Shown here: in pieces, positions 51,348-62,300 of the stretch | Position numbering within the stretch: the stretch's first letter is position 1 | Layout: every line of letters begins with the position of its first letter | NCBI GenBank assembly: GCA_022496805.1 | Contig: CM040103.1 | Coordinates: 2,560,001-2,624,000 of the forward strand | DNA: 64,000 nucleotides | Source: Pohlia nutans | Taxonomy: Eukaryota > Streptophyta > Bryopsida > Bryales > Mniaceae | Direction of reading: 5' to 3' | The notes under the pieces: model-generated | What the model was told of the DNA's origin: nothing | The model's input: only the letters and a program-made list of their open reading frames with translations | The model's database searches: none | Translations under genes and position numbers: made by a program

Positions 51348-52708
51348 CGTCTTCCTCAAATTTGCTCATGCGAACCTTTCCCTTGTACTTCATGGTAATT
51401 GATGCTTTTTTGATATTAGTTGGTTTCAGAATGAGGTGCTTAATAAAATGAAGGCTTTCAATGTTGAATGGCGATGTGTACAGTCTTGTTGAACATGGTT
51501 TCCCATCTCTTGCACTTTGGTAAATTATGGCACTCTCTTATTGTGAGTCTCATCGCACTGGCTGGTCCTCTTGTTGATCACTGTATAAACATGATCATCT
51601 AATCAAAGGTGGCGATAGATTGGTCACTCATGAGGTCTGAAACACACTAATGGTACTTCAGTTCTATGAAAGTCATGATTTATTACTACAGCGTTCCACA
51701 TACAAGTTGTACCCATTTGGGATGTTAGAGCTGACCTGCAAAAGAAGGCATCTCAAAATCATGTTCTGAAACTCTCCAAGTGGAATCTAGTATTTTGGTA
51801 ACAAACCTGCAATTTTGCAGTGCAAGAATCACAATTAACACCCATACGAATGTCATTATTATGCTTATTGGAGTGCAAGCTTGTGAGGTTAGATTCTGCA
51901 ATGTGGTCCTTACATGGTGCATCTTGTAATACACATTCACAATCGCAAAACAATCGCCTTCTATTTACGAATTGAAATCAATCGCAAAACAATTGCCTTC
52001 TACTTACAAATTGAAATCGGGGTTCTGTCACCACCCTTCAAGGAGACATGGTCACATCCTCACTCAAAAGCTCGTTGCAGAAGCATGTGCAAAAATTGGG
52101 GCAAAAATTTGCACACCCTGTTATGAAATCATATGAAGTCAACCGAAGTAACGCAATCAAAATCAAACATGAATTGAACTACAGAAATGCAATCAAAGTA
52201 ACTTACATAGAACTGTGAGTCCTCGCATGCAAACGAAAACGGATGAATAACGGAACGAAAAAGGAAGCTTCTTCGAACTGGCCAAACTCCAAAGTGCAAG
52301 GAGAACTGCCAACTAAACATTCAAGATTTCAAGCACATTCCCTCTGGCTAATCCCTCTTAGGGTTTACCGAATTAGGGTTTTCATCACCATCGTTTTCGT
52401 CAGTCAGTTTCTTCATACATTTGTTTGCCACTCGGAACCTCTACTTTTCTGTGGCGGTGTTGATCGCTCAGTGAGTGTTTTTGTAAACGCTGCCAGAGAA
52501 CTTACGGTAGATTAGTGTGAGAATGATGCAGACTCCGCTTTAGGGTTTACTTGGGATCGTGATGCGTGTGTTTTTTCGATTGTTCGGAGTGGAGAGTATT
52601 TGATTAGAGTTCGAGAGTGACCGACCTTCTTTTAGGGTTTAAGGATTTTAGAGTGACCGACCGACCGACCTCTCTTGGGTTTTAGGATTTTTTTTTTTGG
52701 CAGGGGCG
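51081..52708. other. intergenic region between proline-rich and FAM210-like genes
   Basis: No gene seen. A (TGAT)n microsatellite of about nine units lies at 51310-51347. A short direct duplication (ATCGCAAAACAATCGCCTTC) occurs around 51943-51995. The last 350 bases contain several AGGGTTTA/TTTAGGGTTT words and a GACC run at 52653-52670, probably promoter and 5' UTR of the downstream gene. Confidence 0.5.
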
Positions 52709-53134
52709 ATGGCGGGAGCGTTGTCGGTGGCAGGTTTCAAGGAGCTGGTGGCGAAGTACGGCAAAGTGGCGGTGGGGGTGCACATGACGGTATCCGCCGT
52801 GTCAGTAACAAGCTGCTACGCAGCGATCAAGAGCAACGTAGACGTGGGGGCGGTGTTGCAGAGGGTGGGGTTGTACAGCGCCAGCATGGAGAAAGAGGAA
52901 GCAGACGACCTCCACAAATACGAAGCGATGGCGTCGGAGGAATCCGCTAAACCCCTAGAAGAAGAAGAGGATCGGCAGAAGGCGGTGCACGCTGCCGTGT
53001 CCGGAGGTGGAGCGCTGGCGCTGGCGTTTCTGTGCAACAAAGCGCTCATGCCCATCCGCATCCCCATCACCGTCGCCCTCACTCCTCCCGTGGCCCGCAT
53101 GCTGGCCCGACGAAACTTGTTCAAAAGCCCTTGA
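52709..53134 (+). CDS. DUF1279/FAM210-like membrane protein
   Basis: A single-exon 141-residue protein starting at ATG 52709 (gcgATGG context). It has the whole DUF1279 (FAM210) pattern: KYGKVAVGVHMTVSAVSVTS, then YAAIKSNVDVGAVLQRVGL, an acidic linker (LEEEEDRQKA), a second hydrophobic segment (AVSGGGALALAFLCNKAL), and the closing PIRIPITVALTPPVARML. Two membrane segments are predicted. Animal FAM210 proteins act in mitochondria; plant members are organellar or membrane proteins of unsettled function. No clear targeting peptide is visible ahead of the domain. The gene stands alone, and its 3' flank is tandemly amplified. Confidence 0.9.
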   Translation: MAGALSVAGFKELVAKYGKVAVGVHMTVSAVSVTSCYAAIKSNVDVGAVLQRVGLYSASMEKEEADDLHKYEAMASEESAKPLEEEEDRQKAVHAAVSGGGALALAFLCNKALMPIRIPITVALTPPVARMLARRNLFKSP

Positions 53135-53179
53135 AGAAATCTGCCTAGTACATATTCAAATCGACCTTGTAGAATACGC

Positions 53180-54300
53180 TAGCGAATCTGGTACCGAATT
53201 CCCTTTTTGTTTAGCTTCTTCATTGAAGATCTCCTTTGTTTTGTAAGCATTCTCAGAGCTCGTGATTCCGTGCCACACGATTACGGCATCTGTACACTCT
53301 TGATTGAATCAGTTCACTGAATTCTATTGCAATCCCGCTCACTTTTTGTTTTTGTAGTCCTAGAAACTGGCATCGAATCTCTCAACCAACTTGCATTGAA
53401 TTATTTTTTTCTTAGGTCTTCTTCATCAAAGATCTCCTTCCTAAACCCTAAACCCTAAGCATTCTCAGAGCTCGTGATTCCATGCCACGTGATTACGGCA
53501 TCTGTATACTCTTGATTGAATCAGTTCACTGAATTCTATTGCAAATCCCTGCTCAGGTGCTTACTTTTTGTTTTTGTAGTCCTAGAAGCTGGCATCGAAT
53601 CTCTCAGCCAACTTGCATTGCATTCTTTTTTTCTTAGGTCTTCTTCATCGAAGATCTCTTTTGTTTTGTAAGCATCCTCAGAGCTCGTGATTCCTTGCCA
53701 CATGATTACGGCATCTGTACACTCTTGATTGAATCAGTTCACTGAATTCTATCGCAATCCCTACTCAGGTTGAGTGAATCAGTTCTATTATACTCCTTAC
53801 TAAAGTGCTTACGTTTTTTTGTAATCCTACAAGCTGGCATCGGATCTCTTAGAGGCTCAATTAACTGGTATTGCATTCTCTTTTTATTTAGGGTTTTAGG
53901 GTTCAGGGTTTAGGGTTTAGGGCGTGGATTTACGAGCTCTTTCATGGAAGATCTCCTTTGTTTTGTAAGCAATTCTCAGAGCTCGTGATTCTACGCCACA
54001 TGATTATTTTCCAGAATGGCATTTGTACACTCTTCACTGAATTCTATTGTAATCCCTATCTAGGTGCTTACGTTTTTGTTGTAATTCTGAAAGCTGAGAT
54101 TTTATTTGCATGGGCAATATGAAGATTATTTTAGACTGTTGTTTTCTTTGGTATGTATCCAGAATGATGATCTTGGAATTAACTATGAACTTCTCCTTTA
54201 TTGTATGCATTCTCAGAGCTGGTGATTCCATGCCATCTGATTTCCAGAATGACATCTGCTCATCCTTAATCAGTTCACTGATTTTATATTGCAAGCCCTA
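53180..54300. repeat. tandem array of the FAM210-like gene 3' flank
   Basis: Five diverged units are anchored by TCTCAGAGCTCGTGATTCC at 53251, 53463, about 53676, about 53973 and 54211 (spacing 212, 213, 297 and 238 bp). The first begins directly after the stop codon region. Shared words are GAAGATCTCCTTTGTTTTG, CGGCATCTGTA and GAATCAGTTCACTGAAT. Telomere-type motifs lie inside units at 53440-53458 (CCTAAACCCTAAACCCTAA) and 53888-53922. Confidence 0.85.
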
Positions 54301-55495
54301 AGTGTACCGTAAGTTGGTTGCATTCATCTGCTGAATTATATCTTTTATGCAAAACACACGATTATGCGATTATTTTACGCCAAATCTGCTGAGGAAACCA
54401 AGTTATCTTTGAACCCAATTCAAAAACTTGAATCAAATGCATTATGTAGTTATGAAATTCTAACTTCACTCGGGTTCAACTTCAAGGGTCATTTAATCGG
54501 AACAAGTAATTGTGAAATTGGGCACTCACTTGCATCCATAGGCTTTATACTTGGAAATTCAAACACCCTTTCATTTACAAAATAGAAGCCCGTTTGTCCT
54601 TATCCTTTTCGATTGACTCCCAAATGCATTTGGCCCCAATTGTAAATGTATTATGGAAATCCCAAAAAAACCCTTGCGCACTTTATTAGGAATTAACACC
54701 TCAAGGATTGTATTGTATTTTTTTCAATTTATATGTGACAACTAAATAACATGATGAATGGTAAAACAAAAGAAAGTTGCGAAAACATTATTATGTAGAA
54801 TATGATATAAATCTTCTTTCAATCTATATTTTTTTGGTTTTTTCTTATGTTCTTAGATTGAATCTCTAATAGATCTATAACATTCTTGAACTTCCTTGGC
54901 TTGGTCTTTTAATATAGTGTTGTTGTAGAGGCATCATTCATCCCTCAACAATAGTAGAAATAATGCCTCTATAGTAGCATTGTAAACCTACAGTTCAAGA
55001 ATTTTTCGATAAAAAGAAAACTATAAAAGACACCAAGCATAGAAAAGTATTGCACAATCCTTTCATGATGACTCACGAGTGGCATACCATTAGAGAAAAT
55101 ATGGAACTACAGAAGGCTTTCAGTCCTTTGGAAAGTTGCAAAAAAAGGGGTAACCAAAAAACATGAAAAAACACCCAAAACCTGCCACAGTGCCAACCAA
55201 TGCTGCTGTTTTGTTTTTTTTGTTTTTTTTATTCTATTAATTTAAGAAAAAATGGAAAATTGTTCCGGACACGTTGCGCACAAGCAGGGCCGGTTAAGGG
55301 GCTTTTTTTTTTTCCTTGAATTTTTTATTGTTTTTTTTTTTGGCATAGTATCAATGTTATTGTAGCAAAGCCTATAAATTCCAACATGATAGCTCATGGT
55401 TGACCATGCTCATGAACACCATGAGAAAAAAAAGTTGGCATTTTGAGATTCTCTTACAAGCCATATTTCCTCTAATACTTACTATTTTAAAAGCC
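54301..55495. other. AT-rich intergenic DNA
   Basis: No gene seen. The region contains T-rich homopolymer runs near 55215-55235 and 55300-55340 and no recognised repeat. A 73-codon open frame at 54364-54585 has no recognisable features and is taken as chance. Confidence 0.45.
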
Positions 55496-55498
55496 TAA

Positions 55499-56200
55499 AG
55501 GCCTGTTCGCACTTGGCCTTTGCAAAGACTGTGGATAAAAATTTAACACCCCCACAATTTTGGGAAAAATACCTTCTTTGTAGGAAAGGTGTCATCAATG
55601 AGGTTCAGAAAGGTGTTAGCAATAGTAGGAGGATTACATAATGGCCCCTCAAGTGCCACATTAGCTAAGACCATTCTTTAGTGTTCAAAACTAGGGAATA
55701 TTTCCTATTTTGGTGCTCCCTTAACAATTGCCTACTATTGCTCAAATATTTTTTGTCCTCCTAAATGTTAGCTAATACCCATTCTTAAAAGTGTGCCATG
55801 TGTACATCCATGTAGGATTGGTAATTAGTAAAGAAAGTAGGTGGGAACACACACTTTTTAAAGGATGTAAGACCCCCTTGTAAGACCACCTCTAAGGCCA
55901 GGTGCGAACATAAGGTAGAGACACCCATAACCGACAGGTGACCAAAAACCGATATATTCTAATTTCTAGATTGTGAAAGAACAGATGTACCTCATTTGTA
56001 CATATCGGTTATGGGTTCTGAAGTACTTTTCACTTTGAAAAATTGTACAAATTTCAATATTGGAAAATAATTCATGGAAAAATTTGCATTCTCCGCAAAA
56101 ACTAACTTCCAACCCGGGAAAAGTATCACCCTATTAATAGCTGGTCCAGAAATAGTGTAGGTAGCTTAAGTTATCGGTTTTAGGTGTCTCGACCTTACCT
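55499..56200. mobile_element. PIF/Harbinger-like MITE, copy 2, interrupted
   Basis: An inverted copy of 47984-48400. It begins AGGCCTGTTCGCACTTGG after TAA (55496-55498) and reads to GTGCGAACATA at 55912, where a second MITE (55913-56195) is inserted. The last bases of the outer element (CCT, 56198-56200) and its TAA duplication (56201-56203) resume after the insert. The reconstruction restores the expected GTGCGAACATACCT end. Confidence 0.8.
55913..56195. mobile_element. TA-flanked MITE nested in the PIF-like MITE
   Basis: A 283-bp element with inverted ends AGGTAGAGACACCCATAACC and (complement of the right end) AGGTCGAGACACCTAAAACC, flanked by TA at 55911-55912 and 56196-56197. The TA duplication suggests a Tc1/mariner-type source. 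Internal ACCGATATATT and ATATCGGTTATGGG make it foldable. Confidence 0.75.
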
Positions 56201-56395
56201 TAATTGAGTGATGTCAGTGAGGAACCACACGGTATACCCTCTAATGTTTGGAGAGTGCAGTACAGAGTTCCTGGTGGAGATGCTCGTAGTGGCCTTTGGG
56301 GATGAGCTTCAACGCCGAACTCCCAACACACACAAGAGTTTGGATTTCGGGAACAATTGGAGGCCAGCGATGGTGACGATGCTGCTGTGAACGCA

Positions 56396-59300
56396 ATGGC
56401 AGCAGCATTGCCGTGTAACCGCATTGCTACAACTCTTCACAGCGCCCCATCCTTCGCTTCTGCAACCTCCAACAAACCTTCCTGCCCCAATTTCTGCAAG
56501 TTACCCCGTTCCAATCGTTCTCACATTGCAACAACGAACGTTTCTTGGGCGTCCAGACGAGGTGCGTATTCTTTTCCCTTTCCACTGCGAACATTTTTGC
56601 ACGATTGGGTCCCTTTGACAATTGCTGGAAGATTTCTTGTTTTTGCCTCTTCATTCGGTTTTCGCAACTCACACTCCTGACGTGATTGTCAATGCTGTCG
56701 CGTACACAAATCACCAGTGCGTTTTGGGATTCTGAGTTTTGTTAACCCCTAAAGGACCAAGGATTCACAGTTTTAACCCTTTAAGGACCAAGAATTCATG
56801 GTTTAAAAATGACAAATTCAAGCATTCATATAATGAAAAGAAAAGTATGATTCAGATAGGACCAAGTTTTATATCACCAGAATTAGTAAAGAACATTGCA
56901 TGTGTTGACCAAAAACATAAATAAATTTGAACAATAGAAATTTCACATAGAACCCACTCAAAACTGCTAAAAAAACATGAAGCCAAATTTGGCCTTCTTG
57001 GTCCTTAAAGGGTTAAAATGATAAATATTGTGATCATATTGTGAAAAATATAATTCAGATGTGACCAAATTTCATATCACCAGAACTAGTGAAGATCATT
57101 GCATGTGTTGGGAAAAAAACAAATAAATTTGAACATGAAGAAGTCCTAATAGGTCCTGTTAAAAAAACATGGAGCTCAATTTGGGATTCTTGGTTCATTA
57201 GGGGTTAACCCCTCTTCGGTCTCATTTTTTTCCTTGCAGTTTTGACCAATGCGTGCAACGCTCTTCACTGATTCTGGCGCTATAAAATATGGCCTCATCT
57301 GAAATCTATTATTTTCACAATACGGTGAAGTGAATTGGTCATTTTCAAACCTTGGCCCTTTAGTGGTTAACCTCATGTCTTGTTAACAGTTCATATGGAG
57401 ACTGTTTTGTTTGTTTCAGTTTTATTCATTTTTGAGCAATACGTGCAATGTTCTTCACTGATTCTGGTGATAGCTTCATCTGAATTACATTTTTTACAAT
57501 ATGATGAATTGAATTGGTCATTTTCAAACCATGAATCCTTGGTTAACCCCAAATTGAGTCTCAGTTTTGAGTGGGTCGTATGGGGACTGTTATTTTGTTA
57601 AGTTATTTTCTGAATTGAATTCGTCATATCCAAACCATGAGTCCTTGGTTCTTTAGGGTTTAGTTGCTGAGGTTGTGGGTTTGTGCGTGCAGGTAAAGCA
57701 ATTTTTTTCACTGATTCTGGTTGACATAAAATATGGCCTCGTCTGAGTCTTTATTATTTTCCTCAGGGAGTGCACTATTCAATAAAGCCAGGAATCACGT
57801 GCGTGCATCCCCTAATTAAAACCCCCTGTATACATTTTTCTTTTGGCTAAAATTAAGCAATATATGTACAAATCTCATAGCCTCAAAATACATTTCCTTA
57901 TGTACACATGCGCTAAAACTGAGGAATTTAACTTCAAGCCCCGTGTATATCTACTTTCCGTTGGATTGAAATATGTCTCTGATACATACATTTTGTACAT
58001 GCTTGTTCTAAATAATACCCTTGTTGTGCACGCATGTGTATAATTACAGTACTTGAAGAGTGCACTCCCCAGGTTATTTTCACAACATGATGAATTGTAT
58101 TGGTCATATTGAAACCATGAATCCTTGGTTCTTTAGGGTTTAATTGCTGAGGTTGTGGGTTTGTGCGTGCAGGTAAAGCCATAATTTGCAGAGGAGCAAG
58201 ATTGTGTGCCGAGGTGAAGAGTGAGGCAGTGGATGTGGTGATCCTGACAAATGGGCCTGGTGAGGTGGCGACGTGGGTGAAGCCAGTAGTTGCAAATCTG
58301 CGGCGGACAGCCCAGGACGATGCTATTGATATGCGCATCTCGGTATAATAACAACACACAACTGCATTTGATATTATGTTGTTCTCAAATCAAAGAGGAT
58401 TCCAATGCACCAAGAATGTTGTATTTGGATGCTAGAGTTAACCAAAAAGTCAGCTCAAAGAGGAAAGTTTCAGCAAACTCCTCTTGAACTCCTCTTAACT
58501 CATATCGAAATATAAATAGACCGAAAACTAGTTCATGATGAGTTGGGAGACGATCTAAAGCAAGCCACTGTCATTATTCTCCACACCTCGCAATGACTCC
58601 CACACCTTCTACTAAAGCTCCAAGCCCATGGCCCACAAGGGGACAATTTATGACACGACACTATTCAACCTAAGTATAGCTCAAAAGAGAGGTTAGAAGT
58701 AGAGCAAAAAGGGAGGTTAGATGGGCTTCTTTTCGGTTATCTCTACTATATGGAAAAGTTATAAGCGTTCAAAGTAGATGACCTAAAACCAACATGAATT
58801 TTGATGTTATAAAAGTTATAAGGTTTCAAGGAGATAACCTAAAACCATTAGGATTTTAAGATGGTATACATTCTGAAATCCAATATGTATTCATCAAGCA
58901 AGATTTTGCTGCTTGTCACAATTACTTTATTTTGACTGAATTTGATGTAGTTGGTTACATTTTAATGTGTTTGATGGCTACATGTAATACTAAGTCTTGT
59001 TCACTTTGAGGAGTATGTAGAAGAAGAATCCTCCCTAAAACCCTAGCCACGTTAAATTCTACTAACTATAAGGCCATTTAATCACTAAACAAACCTAATT
59101 CATATTTTCCTTGTGTCCACTAAACCCTTTAAAACGTTCATTGTAAGAACATATGGTAATATGTAGATTGAAAGAAGAGTGTTATGTTTGTATTGTGTTA
59201 GTACTCATCATGGTACTCAACTATTGTATAAAGTGAAAAAATATAATATTCGAAATGTAGTGCAAGGTTTTAAGAATTAAGGCAGTTTTAATGTAACTAG

Positions 59301-62300
59301 GTATTTCATTGTGTGTAGGTCGTTTTAGCACCGTGCCCACATGCCTCTGGTGGAGAGTTTGACTTGCTTCAATCATTCGAGGAGATTGATCGATGCCAGG
59401 TCTGATAATGTTATGCATGACAATAATCAGTGCTTTTTTTTGTTTTTGTTTTTCTTCTGGTGATATATTGCTAGTTTTGACTTGTTTGGGCCACTGTTAC
59501 AGCGTCCCTTCAGAAATGGGCAACTCAATAGTGGACAAGTAATACCGGAGAATGCATGAAAGTGTTGAATGTAATGGGTTATGAGTCATCCAAGTGCTTA
59601 ACGTTGCTGGGTATGTTCTGGGGTTGTTTGATGGATTGTTAGGGTTTAGGGTTTTAGGGTTTAGTGGTCTGAACCTGTTGTGCTGGATATGGTAGGGACC
59701 AGAAGGGTTTTTCTCACTGCTGCTTCTGGGTCGAACACGAGATGATTGGGATTGGCGCAAGCAAGGAGTGTGTATATTCCTCGGCGGCGACCAATTTTAT
59801 ACGGTATGTAAGAGCTCCTTCATATGTTTTTTTTTTTTTAATATTTTAGGGTTTAGGGTTAGATTGCACTAGTAGAAAACCACCCTCCAGAGATATTTCT
59901 GAACGCCTAATTTGGCAGGGTTTATATTAGAAAATTGTTTTAAATGGCGTTACAATTGGCAGGGTTTAATGCAATTAGGTTTTGGGGACTTCAACCTACA
60001 TTCTTTTGTGCAATTATTGTGGGTCACAAGATTGTGAGCATAGAATATTTATATTGTGAAGATATCTTCAACTTTTGGAGATGTTTTGACCCACAATATA
60101 TTTGGACACCATTGATACCTTTTCCCATGGGTTAGAGCATATAGGGTGGGTGATAGGAATTGGTAATGGAACTCCATGTTCCTATGACTGCTCATCAAAC
60201 TCAATTATGAGCAATAATAGGAACTATGAAATTAAACGCCCTTGCAAAAAGAGGCAATTTCACATCCCATACACTTGTTAAAGTAACACCTTGCTAAATA
60301 GAAGTAGAAGTGAACTTGATTTATGAGATTGTGGTGAATTTTTTCTGAATTTTTTTTTGAAATAGGGGCACTGTAATAGTTGTGAGCGATAACATGAATG
60401 GCTACACTGTTGCCAGTCTCTTAGATGGCTTGCATACGTACCAGTATAGTATGTAATGGAGCCAGTAGACATTACCAAAATTAAGTCAATGGCGCACCAT
60501 TGTAGTCTTGATATGATTCTCTTTTTGTTACATTCCACCTAGACTGGTGTTGTTGTGTATGGTGTAAGGCAACTGAACCTAAAAATGACAGTAATCCCAC
60601 TTTGTGAGTGAATGTTTAGTATAAAATTTGAGATGAGTGTTAGGAAATGTAATAGAATCACAATGCAAGTTGTTTCATATTTTTTCGACACTCCAAAAAT
60701 GTTTTATGGATTTTCAAAGTTGAGATCACATATTATTGTCACTAAATTAGCCTTAATTAAACACCCTTGAAGCATCAAATGCCTCAACTCTCATTAGTTA
60801 CCTCAAAGAACTTTTCAATTCCCATTAGATACTTGTGAAAACTATTGTTAATTTTAGAGACCATGAATGTTCTTTTTAGCGACGCTAAATGTAGTGTCAC
60901 ATTAAGGATGGTGTCACTTTTAGGGTCAATTACCTTATTGGCTTGGATATGCAGTACTGGCGTTTTTGATGAGGTTGTGTGAAGTTGACTAAGTTTTGTT
61001 TTTGGAATCCTGGCTTAGCTTGTCCTAGGATGGAGACTGGGTTACAAGACTCTTATATATGCAGAAGACGCAGCACGATGGCCTGGGTATGTGCCCACAC
61101 CTCTTTTATTTTAACCCTGTTAGAAATAACATTTCCATGTTAACCCCTAAACGACCCAGCGTCGAGAAACTAGATCACGAACAGATTCAAAGCCTTGCAA
61201 CTTTCTCATACAACCTTGGATGACTTTCATTGAAGTCACCTTTGTAAGCCTATTAAAATCTCTATCAATTACAATAAATCTCTTGTGATGGGGACCTGTT
61301 GATAATATTGGAGAGGCCTCCAACTACCAGTATGTCAGATTTGTTGGGTAGATTTTATGCTTGCAATGGTCCTCTCATGTACACCTCGTGTACATCTGAG
61401 CCATGCTAATATCTACTTTTGAGGCTAGCATCTACTTCTGTTCAAAGGGTTGGTACGCTTAGGGGTTAAGCTGAATGTGTTATGGATAAACAAGATAACC
61501 CCATTTTCACATTATCTTGTTGATTCAAGTACAATGTCAAGGCTGCTAAGGAATGTTATGTACCCTGGAATGGTCGAGACAGATAACGCAGGGTAAGGCT
61601 GTTGGTCAAGGCCGGAGGCCGAGACCAGCTGCGTTATTTGTTCGTCTCAAGCGTTCCAGTACGTTAACCCTTAAAAGGGGCTGATGGGGATAGTATATAC
61701 GTTGGTGTGTATTTGACAGTTGTTGTAAATAGAAAGTTTCAAATTGAGACCCCAATAGCTCATGAAAATCACGTCGACGTGAATTTTAACTTCACTTTCG
61801 ATCTTAAACCCATAGGAGGTGTGGAACTATTTCAAATACAATGGAATATTGGTGTATAATACTGGTCTGAAAGGGCTCTCTGGACCTTTAACCCCTAAAG
61901 GACCATAAGGCCACCAGGTGGCTGCTGTTTTTTTCAGTAATTTTGAGTAGGTCTTATGTAGATTCTTTTTTGTTAATTTAAAAAAAGAAATTATTCAACA
62001 TATGTAATATTCTTCACTAATTCCAGTGATATAAAATCTGGGCCCATTCAAATTATAATTTTCACAATATGAACCTTTAAACTTGTCATTTTAAAACCAT
62101 GAATCCTTGGTCCTTTAAGGGTTAAGAGTTGATAGATTTTAGGGTCGATTTTATCTTGTTAGCCGATTACAAAAATGTAACCTGCCACAGCCTAACCCTA
62201 AACGCTATGATAATGGGAGCAGATTGGTGGATGGATACATGTTGCGGTCACAGGAGCTTTTGGTAGGAGTGGCACAATGGGCTCGCAGCCGGTGCCACGT

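Noticed and set aside
53440..53922. Telomere-type TTTAGGG runs as a possible chromosome end or fusion point
   Set aside because: Runs are only two to four units, scattered in tandem 3'-flank repeats and introns, and coding genes continue beyond them.
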